Below, one piece after another: positions 6,780-14,904 of a stretch of 64,000 nt of DNA; within the stretch, counting starts at the first letter, position 1, and each line of letters begins with the position of its first letter. Below the pieces are notes generated by a model that was not told the DNA's origin, did not search any database, and was given only the letters and a program-made list of their open reading frames with translations. The translations under genes and the position numbers were made by a program. The stretch comes from UBA3637 sp045598925 (lineage in GTDB: Bacteria > Pseudomonadota > Alphaproteobacteria > CAAHEQ01 > UBA3637), in NCBI GenBank assembly GCA_045598925.1, contig JAZRVC010000027.1:1-64000 (forward strand), in the 5' to 3' direction.

Positions 6780-7220
6780 TTAGCCACGTCCTTTACTTAA
6801 TATTTTATCTATTTGATACAAATCATATCCTTGGCGGACTAATTGACGCACTAACCGCACCCTTTCCATACAGGGAAGTTTCAACGCAGTTCTTTTTCTA
6901 CAACTTTCTGGAGCTTTATGAAATTCTTCCAAAATTACCATTTTTTCTTTTTTTGTCTTAGCATTTTTTACTGCTTTTACAACCTCATGTCTAGCAAAAG
7001 CATCTCTCATTTTCTCCACATCAAATACAATGTTGGACGACCGTTTACTATACTCCCTTTTTCTTTTTTCATAGCCACTTTTATCTTTGACACTCCAAGG
7101 GAATCCTTGAGAAGTGTTATTTAAGTGAAAATCTACATCTGGCTCAGAATATCCGAGTTTATTTTCCCCCGAATCAAAAACGGCACCAAAACCGACCAAA
7201 TGCCCATTAACTGATCTCAT
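6780..7220 (-). CDS. Hypothetical protein, basic
   Basis: 146 aa, not recognised. No signal peptide or membrane segment. The middle (about 50-100) is strongly charged and predicted helical (KRKREYSKRSS, KNAKTKKEKMVILEE). The end holds RVRLVRQLVRQGYDLYQID, which could be a small helical or DNA-contacting motif. The gene stands alone: its own promoter (7265-7292), a good AAAGGA ribosome site and its own terminator. This suggests an accessory, separately regulated function. Confidence 0.6.
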   Translation of the reverse strand: MRSVNGHLVGFGAVFDSGENKLGYSEPDVDFHLNNTSQGFPWSVKDKSGYEKRKREYSKRSSNIVFDVEKMRDAFARHEVVKAVKNAKTKKEKMVILEEFHKAPESCRKRTALKLPCMERVRLVRQLVRQGYDLYQIDKILSKGRG

Positions 7221-7264
7221 ATTTATATCCTTTGTTTGTTACAATATATTCCATCCACAGGTAT

Positions 7265-7292
7265 ATGATACCATAGATTTGTATTTTGTCAA
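7265..7292 (-). promoter_or_regulatory. Promoter of the 6780-7220 gene
   Basis: On the minus strand TTGACA (7287-7292) and TATCAT (7265-7270) with 16-bp spacing, 45 bp upstream of the start. Confidence 0.55.
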
Positions 7293-7315
7293 CTTATTTT
7301 ATAAAAAGACAACTT

Positions 7316-9319
7316 TTAATCCCATTCAGCAAGTTCTAAGTCTTGGAGTTTTTTAATTCTATCGCGAATTTCGGCGGCTTTTTCAAATTCCAAATTTTCG
7401 GCCGCTTGAATCATTTTCTTTTTCAATTCTTCAATAGATTCGGGAACTTGATCTATTTGTTTAACCGTTGTCCCAGTTAAATCATTAAAGTCTTTAATCA
7501 GGTCTGGAATCGCCTTTTGAATGCCTTTTGGGGTAATATGGTTTTCCAAATTAAAGGCAATTTGCTTTTCACGGCGGCGCGCTGTTTCTGTCAGGGCATA
7601 GTTTAATGAGTTTGTCATTTTATCCGCATACAAAATCACACGACCTTCGGCATTTCTGGCCGCCCGTCCTATTGTTTGAATCAAAGAGGTGGCTGAACGC
7701 AAAAAGCCTTCTTTATCGGCGTCCAGTATCGCCACCAAGGATACTTCAGGAATATCCAATCCTTCCCTGAGCAAGTTGATACCCACCAACACATCAAAGG
7801 TTCCCAAGCGTAAATCCCGAATAATTTGAATCCGTTCCAGTGTGTCAATATCCGAGTGCATATACTTCGCCCTCACCCCGTTTTCATTTAAGTAATCCGT
7901 TAAATCTTCCGCCATTTTTTTGGTAAGGGTTGTGACCAAAGTGCGCTGACCTTTTGCGGCTTGCAGTTGGCATTCGGCGATGAGATCTTCCACTTGGGTT
8001 GCCACAGGACGCACCACACATTCGGGGTCTAACAAACCAGTCGGACGAATAATTTGCTCACTAAACACCCCCTTTGTTTGTTCCAATTCCCAAGGTCCGG
8101 GGGTAGCCGACACAAAAATAGTATCGGGGCGCATTTCGTCCCATTCTTCAAACTTTAAAGGCCGATTATCCAAGCAACTGGGCAAACGGAATCCATATTC
8201 GGCCAAAGTAGATTTTCTGGATCTATCCCCTTTATACATGGCCCCGATTTGTGGCACAGTCACGTGGCTTTCATCAATAAAGACCAGCGCATCTTTGGGC
8301 AGGTATTCAAACAAAGTCGGGGGGGCTTCCCCTGCTTTTCGTCCTGTCAAATGACGCGAATAGTTTTCAATCCCTTTGCAAGAACCCGTGGCTTCCATCA
8401 TTTCCAAATCATAGCGCGTGCGTTGTTCAATGCGTTCGGCTTCCAAAGGTTGATTGTGTTCCCGATAATAGGCCAATCTGTCTTTCAATTCCGCACGAAT
8501 TGTTTTAATCGCTTGCGACAATGCGGGACGCGGGGTTACATAGTGGCTGGCCGGGAAAACGGTGATTTCGGGCAAAGCCATTTTCTTTTTTCCCGTTAAA
8601 GGGTCAAATTCTGAAATATCCTCTATCTCATCCCCAAAAAAGGACACACGCCATGCCAAATCTTCATAGTGGCTGGGAAATATATCCAACACATCCCCGT
8701 TTAAACGAAAACATCCCCGCTGAAAATCAATATCATTTCTTTTGTATTGCAATTCGGTCAGGCGATGGGTTAAATCAGCAATATCCACTGAATCGCCTTT
8801 TTTAAGGGAAAAGGCCATAGATGAATAACTTTCCGCATCCCCAATACCATAAATACAAGACACAGAAGATACCACAATGACATCTCGGCGTTCCAATAAA
8901 TGACGGGTTGCACTATGGCGCAGGCGGTCAATTTGTTCATTGATAGCCGAATCTTTTTCAATATAAGTATCTGTCTTGGGAATATAGGCTTCGGGTTGAT
9001 AGTAATCATAATAAGATACAAAGTATTCCACCGCATTTTCGGGAAAAAAAGATTTCATTTCGGCATACAGTTGCGCCGCCAAGGTCTTATTGTGGGCTAA
9101 AATAAGTGTCGGACGCTTGACCTGTTGAATCACTTGCGCCATTGTAAAGGTCTTGCCCGAGCCTGTAATACCCAACAGGACTTGATTATGTTGATGGTCT
9201 TTCAGGCCTTGAACTAAAGACGCTATCGCTTGCGGTTGGTCCCCAGCGGGCGCAAAAGAGGACGCCAGTTTAAACTCTGCGTCCCCCTGTAAATTCGGCC
9301 GAGTATAAAGCGGAATCAT
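7316..9319 (-). CDS. uvrB: UvrABC excinuclease subunit B
   Basis: 667 aa, the usual length. ATP-driven damage-verifying helicase-like subunit of nucleotide excision repair; works with UvrA and UvrC in the cytoplasm. Walker A is GITGSGKT at residues 50-57. The YYDYYQPEAYIP segment is the flexible hairpin that probes the lesion. DESHVTVPQIGAMYKGDRSRK (in two parts), NLLREGLDIPE and QTIGRAARN are the remaining helicase motifs. The C-terminal UVR helix pair (ENLEFEKAAEIRDRIKKLQ) that binds UvrC is present. Starts at ATG 9319, overlapping the stop of the upstream membrane protein gene by 4 bases, so it is translationally coupled to it. Confidence 0.97.
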   Translation of the reverse strand: MIPLYTRPNLQGDAEFKLASSFAPAGDQPQAIASLVQGLKDHQHNQVLLGITGSGKTFTMAQVIQQVKRPTLILAHNKTLAAQLYAEMKSFFPENAVEYFVSYYDYYQPEAYIPKTDTYIEKDSAINEQIDRLRHSATRHLLERRDVIVVSSVSCIYGIGDAESYSSMAFSLKKGDSVDIADLTHRLTELQYKRNDIDFQRGCFRLNGDVLDIFPSHYEDLAWRVSFFGDEIEDISEFDPLTGKKKMALPEITVFPASHYVTPRPALSQAIKTIRAELKDRLAYYREHNQPLEAERIEQRTRYDLEMMEATGSCKGIENYSRHLTGRKAGEAPPTLFEYLPKDALVFIDESHVTVPQIGAMYKGDRSRKSTLAEYGFRLPSCLDNRPLKFEEWDEMRPDTIFVSATPGPWELEQTKGVFSEQIIRPTGLLDPECVVRPVATQVEDLIAECQLQAAKGQRTLVTTLTKKMAEDLTDYLNENGVRAKYMHSDIDTLERIQIIRDLRLGTFDVLVGINLLREGLDIPEVSLVAILDADKEGFLRSATSLIQTIGRAARNAEGRVILYADKMTNSLNYALTETARRREKQIAFNLENHITPKGIQKAIPDLIKDFNDLTGTTVKQIDQVPESIEELKKKMIQAAENLEFEKAAEIRDRIKKLQDLELAEWD

Positions 9320-10413
9320 TTTTTCTTTTTTCCTTTACTCTTTTGTTTTTTCTTTACCGGAGCCTTTTTCTTTTGGGGTGCTTTTTTAATTTTTTCAACC
9401 CCCGTTTGGGCCATTGTTGCTTTGCTTTGGGTATAAACATCTTTTATACCTTGTTTTAAATCAGCAAAAATTTCCCTATATCCCGGAATCGGTTTGGAAA
9501 TATGTGAAAGTTGCAGATAAATATAATACAAAACTAAAGCCGTTGAACACACCAAAAATGATCCCGCCCCATTTTTAAAGACCACCACAAAAACGGACAA
9601 CAGTGCAATCAATAAAACATCCCAAAACAACACTTTGATTGTTTTGGCGCCCCGTTCTTTATTATTTAAAGATTGAATAAATAAAGGCATTTGCGCTTTT
9701 CCATGAAAGGCCGCCCACATCATAATAAGAATTTCAAATAAATAATAAGAATATGCACAAATCGCCGTAGAGATATATCCTTTTAAGAAGAAATATCCCC
9801 AGAAACCGGCGCACATATACCCCACAAAAGCCGAAGTGGAAACACCTAAATTCACACAAGAATACTTTAACCGTCTTTTAAAAATAGCAAACACTATCAA
9901 ACCGACAAAACCGGCCAAAACCATCAACACTTTTGGCAGAACCACAATCTGTCCCACAATCAAAAAACTCAACATCCAAAGCACGGTCATCAATAAAGAG
10001 ATAAATGGAAATTGATCAAAAGACCGAAACACACGCCAAGCGAACAACCAAAAGAATGAGGTCAATACAACCATCATCATAGAGTTGCCATTACTCAACA
10101 CATACGCCCCCGCCAGACACAAAAAATATTCAAACAGATTTTGTGCGATTTTAGACAGCGGATGACTGACTAAATAAAAAACCGCCAACAACAAACTTAA
10201 AAGGGCTAAAAAGAAATAATAGGGAACCAAATCGGGTATCAAAAATGCCACCCCCGTCATCCCCAATAAAAGCCAAAAATACATAAAAGCCGAAGAATAA
10301 ATATCCAAATGATACGTATTGATTCCTTTTTTTTGATTTAAATAGCATTTTTCAAAAAAAGGAAATGTTAAAAGAGCACCCAAAAAAACAAACAAATAGA
10401 GTAATAATAACAT
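9316..10413 (-). CDS. Polytopic membrane protein with Lys-rich tail
   Basis: 365 aa from ATG 10413. The alternative GTG at 10431 would place the start before the ribosome site, so 10413 is preferred. About ten hydrophobic segments fill residues 1-300 (for example LLLLYLFVFLGALLTFPFF). The last 60 residues are cytoplasmic-looking and very basic (KKAPQKKKAPVKKKQKSK). I do not recognise the family. The ribosome site is embedded in a run of eight G (10422-10429), 8 bases from the ATG; slippage there could alter translation. Overlaps uvrB by 4 bases. Confidence 0.7.
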   Translation of the reverse strand: MLLLLYLFVFLGALLTFPFFEKCYLNQKKGINTYHLDIYSSAFMYFWLLLGMTGVAFLIPDLVPYYFFLALLSLLLAVFYLVSHPLSKIAQNLFEYFLCLAGAYVLSNGNSMMMVVLTSFFWLFAWRVFRSFDQFPFISLLMTVLWMLSFLIVGQIVVLPKVLMVLAGFVGLIVFAIFKRRLKYSCVNLGVSTSAFVGYMCAGFWGYFFLKGYISTAICAYSYYLFEILIMMWAAFHGKAQMPLFIQSLNNKERGAKTIKVLFWDVLLIALLSVFVVVFKNGAGSFLVCSTALVLYYIYLQLSHISKPIPGYREIFADLKQGIKDVYTQSKATMAQTGVEKIKKAPQKKKAPVKKKQKSKGKKKK

Positions 10414-10443
10414 CTGTATCTCCCCCCCCACTTTTTTTATTGA

Positions 10444-10665
10444 TTAAGCCTTATGTCTGAAAGCAATACGCCCTTTGGATAAATCATAAGGGGTCATTTC
10501 AATATCCACTTTATCCCCCACCATAACACGAATCCGAAACTTGCGCATTTTACCCGAAGTATGTGCCAAAATTTCATGACCATTTTCCAATTGCACCCGA
10601 AAGGTTGCGTTTGGTAATGCTTCTGTTACTGTTCCAACGAATTGTAAGACTTCTTCTTTTGCCAT
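10444..10665 (-). CDS. infA: Translation initiation factor IF-1
   Basis: 73 aa, the standard size. Binds the 30S A site during initiation. The whole protein is one OB fold: VQLENGHEILAHTSGKMRK and RIRVMVGDKVDIEMTPYDL (two successive strands) are family hallmarks. Start chosen at MAKEE (10665), where GGGAG is suitably placed; the upstream in-frame TTG at 10677 would add MGVF. It has its own promoter, and a small hairpin (ACTCG/CGAGT, 10692-10707) lies in the leader. Confidence 0.95.
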   Translation of the reverse strand: MAKEEVLQFVGTVTEALPNATFRVQLENGHEILAHTSGKMRKFRIRVMVGDKVDIEMTPYDLSKGRIAFRHKA

Positions 10666-10716
10666 AAAAACTCCCAAAAAATCAGGTTAAACACTCGTCA
10701 TACCGAGTATATTTAA

Positions 10717-10745
10717 ACGATAACATTTTTTTATTGTAAAGTCAA
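10717..10745 (-). promoter_or_regulatory. Promoter of infA
   Basis: On the minus strand TTGACT (10740-10745) and TATCGT (10717-10722), spaced by 17 bp. Confidence 0.55.
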
Positions 10746-10763
10746 GATTTTTTTGTTCAGCAC

Positions 10764-11870
10764 TTATATGAACAACTTTTCTATTTGGGCTAAAATTTTA
10801 TCCTCACTGTAATTTTTGATAAAATCCAATGAGTTTTTACCCATCTTTTCTCTAAGGTCTTTGTCTTCCATTAAGGTCTTTAAGGCTTCGGCAAAACCAT
10901 GAATATCTTTCACTAAAAAGCCATTTTCACCCTGTTTTATCATTTCGTTGACGCTTATCGCATCTTTAAAACCAACGCAAGGCAGCCCAGAGGCCATTGC
11001 CTCTGACAAAGCCAAAGAAAAGCCCTCAAAAGCACTCGGAAAAGCACAAATAGAGGCTTCGGCTAATTTGTTGGGCATATCCTGACTAACCCCCATCAAT
11101 TTAACTTGCTTTTCTAAATGATATTTTTGAATTAAATGGACACACAAATTATAGTATTCTTCATCCGATTTTCCCCCATAAAAATGAACTTGCCAATCGG
11201 GAAATTGTGGGGCAATTTTCGCAAAGGCTTCAATCAGCAAATGCGGACGTTTTTGTTCCAATTCAATACGGCCAGAGTAGATAATTATTTTCTTTTTATC
11301 TCGGGTAATTTTATTTTGTTGAACAGGATTACCGATGGCAACCGTTTTCCCTGTGTAATATGTTTTCAACATCTGTTTAAACGAAGGCATAAGGACTTGA
11401 ACAACATCTGCCTGTTTTAAGGTCTTTACAAATAATTTTGTTTTCTTTTTTGTAAAAAACACAGATGGAGGATTATGAAGTTGGACTATTTTTTGACACG
11501 GATAAGGAGAGTGATATATAATATCCGCCAAATCCTGAATCCCCATAGCAATCATCACATCCGGACGAATTTCATCACAAAATTTCCTGATAATTTTGGC
11601 CACATAAAGTTCACGATTAAAATAAGGAATCAGATTACAGGTGATTTGACCTATGATTCTGCGCAACCGTGAAAATTTTAACCGTAAGTGTTTAAAGGTA
11701 ATCCCCGCATCCAAAGGATAGAACAGATTTCCCGAATGTTTATCCCGTGTTAAAACATAGACCCTATACCCTTTTTTATTTAAGGCATTCGCCAACCACG
11801 ACAACATTTTTTCAATACCACCGGCGGTGTTGAGTAAGTTGGATTTTTTATAAATTAAAATTGTTTTCAC
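10764..11870 (-). CDS. Glycosyltransferase family 4
   Basis: 368 aa, GT-B fold retaining sugar transferase. The N-terminal acceptor domain contains the GGIEKMLSWLANAL glycine-rich entry. In the C-terminal donor domain, IIYSGRIELEQKRPHLLIEA leads to the catalytic E-x7-E motif EGFSLALSE (about residue 280). The start overlaps the end of the GT2 gene (ATGA), making a two-gene operon. Acts at the cytoplasmic face on surface polysaccharide or lipooligosaccharide. Donor and acceptor cannot be told. Confidence 0.88.
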   Translation of the reverse strand: MKTILIYKKSNLLNTAGGIEKMLSWLANALNKKGYRVYVLTRDKHSGNLFYPLDAGITFKHLRLKFSRLRRIIGQITCNLIPYFNRELYVAKIIRKFCDEIRPDVMIAMGIQDLADIIYHSPYPCQKIVQLHNPPSVFFTKKKTKLFVKTLKQADVVQVLMPSFKQMLKTYYTGKTVAIGNPVQQNKITRDKKKIIIYSGRIELEQKRPHLLIEAFAKIAPQFPDWQVHFYGGKSDEEYYNLCVHLIQKYHLEKQVKLMGVSQDMPNKLAEASICAFPSAFEGFSLALSEAMASGLPCVGFKDAISVNEMIKQGENGFLVKDIHGFAEALKTLMEDKDLREKMGKNSLDFIKNYSEDKILAQIEKLFI

Positions 11871-12757
11871 TTTAATCTTATTTCCCGAACAATGGTTTTT
11901 AAGGGCAAATCAAACAAGTAAAAGACTTCATCTTTTAATAACTTTTTCACTTGCGCTTTGGTATAAGATTTTAATTCTGAATCAGATGATTTATAAACCT
12001 TATTTATCAGCATTTTCACGGCAATCGCAATTCTTTTTTGGGCCGTCCTTAACTCTGGTTTATCTTGATAAAAATCATAAACAAAGTGAATCCCTTTCAA
12101 ATAACTATCCACTTTTTCCTTTGAAAAATCGCTACGCGTAATAGAGGTTCCTGTTTCCCTGTATATATAACAAGGAATATCCGTCACGGCAAAAGAATCA
12201 ATTTGATCAATCAGGGTTGTTAAAAAAGGCCAATCTTCAAAATAGATTCCTTCAATAAAGCGATGATTTTTTAAAATACTGGCCTTATACATTTTATTCC
12301 AAGCACTGGAATGGATTTTATTGTCTTTCACAAAAGCAGACAAAATGTTTTGATAAATGACCTTATATCTGAGTGAGGGATGCGATAACCCTTTATCCGT
12401 TTTATTGCGAGACATCACCAAAGGCACATGAGTTTGTTTTGCGATAGAATGAAGAACCTGTAAAGCATAAGGGGGAAGTTGATCATCCGAATCCAAAAAG
12501 ACAATGTACTTTCCCGTCGCATTATTCAATCCCGTATTTCGGGCCCCCGAAAGTCCCAAATTATCTTGCGAAATAAACTTTATCCGTTTATCTTTTGAGG
12601 CGTACTCTTCTAAAATCTGACTGGAATTATCGGGAGAACCGTCATCAACGCAAATCATTTCCCAATTAGAAAAAGTTTGATTGAGCACAGAATCTAAACA
12701 TTCCCTTAAATACTGTTCAACTTTATATACAGGAACAATAATAGAAATTTCAGGCAT
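11867..12757 (-). CDS. Glycosyltransferase family 2
   Basis: 296 aa from ATG 12757, which follows AAGGAGAG; an upstream start at 12796 would add 13 residues before the GT-A fold. SIIVPVYKVEQYLRECLDS and DDGSPDNS form the nucleotide-sugar site, and FLDSDD (about residue 90) is the metal-binding DxD. The C-terminal part is helical and basic (KAQVKKLLKDE). Paralogous to the GT2 at 50849-51805, with strong similarity over the first 100 residues. First gene of the pair with the GT4. Confidence 0.9.
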   Translation of the reverse strand: MPEISIIVPVYKVEQYLRECLDSVLNQTFSNWEMICVDDGSPDNSSQILEEYASKDKRIKFISQDNLGLSGARNTGLNNATGKYIVFLDSDDQLPPYALQVLHSIAKQTHVPLVMSRNKTDKGLSHPSLRYKVIYQNILSAFVKDNKIHSSAWNKMYKASILKNHRFIEGIYFEDWPFLTTLIDQIDSFAVTDIPCYIYRETGTSITRSDFSKEKVDSYLKGIHFVYDFYQDKPELRTAQKRIAIAVKMLINKVYKSSDSELKSYTKAQVKKLLKDEVFYLFDLPLKTIVREIRLK

Positions 12758-12828
12758 AAAACTCTCCTTAAATTTATCTGAGGGGTATTTTAGCACATCT
12801 TAAATTAAAAAACAATAGGGGCCTTAAA

Positions 12829-12860
12829 GAAAAATTTCCCCCTCATCTATAAGGGGGAAA
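12829..12860 (-). terminator. Intrinsic terminator after tRNA-His
   Basis: On the minus strand TTTCCCCCT and AGGGGGAAA form a 9-bp stem followed by TTTTTC, immediately past the CCA end of the tRNA. Confidence 0.85.
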
Positions 12861-12865
12861 TTTAA

Positions 12866-12943
12866 TGGGGCGGAAGATGAGACTCGAACTCACGACATCT
12901 GGTACCACAAACCAGCGCTCTAACCAACTGAGCTACATCCGCC
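12866..12943 (-). tRNA. tRNA-His (GTG anticodon)
   Basis: 78 nt including an encoded CCA (12866-12868). The anticodon loop is TTGTGGT with stem CTGGT/ACCAG, anticodon GTG. D arm GCTCAGTTGGTTAGAGC and T loop TTCGAGT are normal. Numbering the T8-A9 pair after the acceptor stem leaves one extra 5' G that faces the discriminator C, the G-1 identity element of histidine tRNA, encoded here. One T-T mismatch (positions 6:67) is present in the acceptor stem. Confidence 0.95.
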
Positions 12944-12962
12944 ATATTCACAATGTGTGTTT

Positions 12963-12991
12963 AGTATAAACAAAACACCACAAAATGTCAA
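12963..12991 (-). promoter_or_regulatory. Promoter of tRNA-His
   Basis: On the minus strand TTGACA (12986-12991) and TATACT (12963-12968), 17-bp spacing, close to consensus. Confidence 0.8.
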
Positions 12992-13000
12992 GAAGATTTT

Positions 13001-13927
13001 TTATATATCCACACGCAAACCAACGGACAATGTATGTGTATGGTAGTCTTTCAACTTTAATTCTTCTGTGGCAGGCGCGTCCCCAGAAGTCCCATACCAA
13101 TCCAACACAGCCATTTTGCCATAGTGGGTATAACGATAACCGACATCTAAATCCACGCGTTTATTTAAAGCATAACTGAGCCCGGCGCCCAACTGCCAAA
13201 TAAAGTTCGTTTTATTGCTGGAGTGTGAATCCACATCAACCAGACAAGTCCCAGGAACAGGATCATCTACGGTCAATTTACTCTTCAACCGACCCATACC
13301 GATACCGCCCCCAACATAAGGCTTTAATACAGAAGAAAGCGGCACATCATAGTAGGCGTTCAATAAAACCGACATCGCCTGAACTTTATGCTTCATCTTA
13401 TCTTGATCAACACTTCCCACCATATGGGCGTGCGGATAAGTCGTTTCGGCATCCGAATGCATGGCACCTTCCACTTCAAAGCGCAGATTATCCACGCGCA
13501 CACCGAAAGCAATTGCCCCGCCCAAGACAGTATCATCTAAATCCCCTTTATATTTTGCAGATAAAGGACCAATTGTTTGATTGTGTTCAAAATCAGCCAT
13601 GGCTTTACTGAGCATAAAACGTCCCGCGAAATAAGGCGCCACATTAGCCCGATAGGTCTTTCTGACGGGTGAAGAACCTGTATTATAGGCAGACGGATAC
13701 GCTGTCGCCGCAGGGGCCACATAAGTCGGCGCCACATAAACGGGAGAACGTGTATCCACATAACCATAGGCATACGGTGAAGCACGCCGCGCTGTGCATG
13801 AATTTGTCGCACAATTGCAAATTGTTCCCGAAGAACATTGTCCAGCGCACCGGCAAGTCGGCACTGTACCCGCTTGCACCTGAACAGCCAATAAAGAAAT
13901 TGACAATCCCCATAAAATTTTTTTCAT
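13001..13927 (-). CDS. Outer-membrane beta-barrel protein (OmpA/porin-like family)
   Basis: 308 aa. Signal peptide MKKILWGLSISLLAVQVQA, cleaved before GTV. The next 30 residues hold seven or more Cys (CRCAGQCSSGTICNC), followed by a Tyr/Pro-rich linker. From about residue 95 alternating strands run as in small eight-strand barrels: VAPYFAGRFML, GGAIAFGVRV, KPYVGGGIGMGR, WQLGAGLSYAL, VDLDVGYRYTHYG, and the final HTLSVGLRVDI ending in a hydrophobic residue. Likely an outer-membrane surface antigen. The Cys-rich head is unusual for such barrels. Own promoter. Confidence 0.82.
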   Translation of the reverse strand: MKKILWGLSISLLAVQVQAGTVPTCRCAGQCSSGTICNCATNSCTARRASPYAYGYVDTRSPVYVAPTYVAPAATAYPSAYNTGSSPVRKTYRANVAPYFAGRFMLSKAMADFEHNQTIGPLSAKYKGDLDDTVLGGAIAFGVRVDNLRFEVEGAMHSDAETTYPHAHMVGSVDQDKMKHKVQAMSVLLNAYYDVPLSSVLKPYVGGGIGMGRLKSKLTVDDPVPGTCLVDVDSHSSNKTNFIWQLGAGLSYALNKRVDLDVGYRYTHYGKMAVLDWYGTSGDAPATEELKLKDYHTHTLSVGLRVDI

Positions 13928-13972
13928 TTTCAGCCCCCTTTTTTAAAGACGTTAAAACGAACCGATAGTTTC

Positions 13973-14000
13973 AGTTTATCTAAAAAAAAGAGAAAAGCAA
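13973..14000 (-). promoter_or_regulatory. Probable promoter of the outer-membrane protein gene
   Basis: On the minus strand TTGCTT (13995-14000) and TAAACT (13973-13978) with 16-bp spacing, 46 bp from the start. Confidence 0.45.
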
Positions 14001-14029
14001 GTCTTTTTTTTATTTTTTTTTGTTTTATC

Positions 14030-14058
14030 TAGACTTTCATTTAAATTTATGATAAGGT
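14030..14058 (+). promoter_or_regulatory. Probable promoter of the lepB operon
   Basis: TAGACT (14030-14035) and TAAGGT (14053-14058) with 17-bp spacing, 23 bp before the lepB start. It would drive lepB-rnc-era-recO. Confidence 0.5.
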
Positions 14059-14080
14059 AGAAGAAAAAGGAGTACGAAAT

Positions 14081-14893
14081 ATGGAACCAAATGAGATGAA
14101 TCCTATGGATATGACTGCAACAAATAATGCGGATCAAGAATATCAATTAGACGTTCAACCTGTTGCCCCAAATCCACCATCCGAAAAGAAAAGCGGGTGG
14201 AAAGGTATTTTTTGGGCCGTTTTTTTGGCTTTGGCCATCCGTTCCTGTATTATTGAACCCTATAATATTCCTTCCAGTTCGTTGGTCCCTACTCTGTTGG
14301 TGGGTGATTATTTGTTTATTACCAAGTTTGATTATGGCTATTCTCGGCATTCCTTTCCGTTTTCTATCCCTTTGATTCCCAAAGACCGAATTTTATATAA
14401 TCCCCCGCAACGGGGCGACATTGTGGTCTTTAAAAAGCCACCCGAAGATAAAACAGACTATATTAAACGCGTCATCGGGGTACCCGGCGATACCATCCAA
14501 ATTTCAAATGGTCGCCTTTATATCAATCATATTTTAGTGCCACGTACTTTCCAAGGTCGTGAAGCGTGGGAAACAGAAGCCGGTGAGCAAATCTATACCC
14601 GCTATACCGAAACCCTGCCCAACGGGGTTGTACATGATATTTATGAATTGGGGGATACCTTCCGTTATGACAATACGGATCCGATTACGGTCCCCGACAA
14701 TTACTTTTTCATGATGGGAGATAATCGTGATAATTCTTCTGACAGCCGTGTCTTTGGATTGGTACCGGCCGAAAATTTAGAAGGTAAAGCACGTTTTATT
14801 TTCTATTCTACCACAGGAAACGGGTGGTTCTTTCAATTTTGGCGTTGGAACGAATTTATCCGAAAAGAACGTTTATTTAAAGAAATTATTTGA
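14081..14893 (+). CDS. lepB: Signal peptidase I
   Basis: 270 aa inner-membrane Ser/Lys protease that removes signal peptides from exported proteins. After a 45-residue cytoplasmic head there is one membrane helix (GIFWAVFLALAIRSCII). The nucleophile is in IPSSSLVPTL; the usual following Met is Leu. The general-base Lys is in DYIKRVIGVPGD, and MGDNRDNSSDSR is the C-terminal box. First gene of lepB-rnc-era-recO, a common bacterial order. Confidence 0.95.
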   Translation: MEPNEMNPMDMTATNNADQEYQLDVQPVAPNPPSEKKSGWKGIFWAVFLALAIRSCIIEPYNIPSSSLVPTLLVGDYLFITKFDYGYSRHSFPFSIPLIPKDRILYNPPQRGDIVVFKKPPEDKTDYIKRVIGVPGDTIQISNGRLYINHILVPRTFQGREAWETEAGEQIYTRYTETLPNGVVHDIYELGDTFRYDNTDPITVPDNYFFMMGDNRDNSSDSRVFGLVPAENLEGKARFIFYSTTGNGWFFQFWRWNEFIRKERLFKEII

Positions 14894-14904
14894 AAGGAAA
14901 ACAA

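Noticed and set aside
8900..9100. Antisense open frames inside uvrB, glgX, glgB, ftsH and other long genes
   Set aside because: They mirror well-supported coding genes, have no ribosome sites, and show no recognisable protein features.
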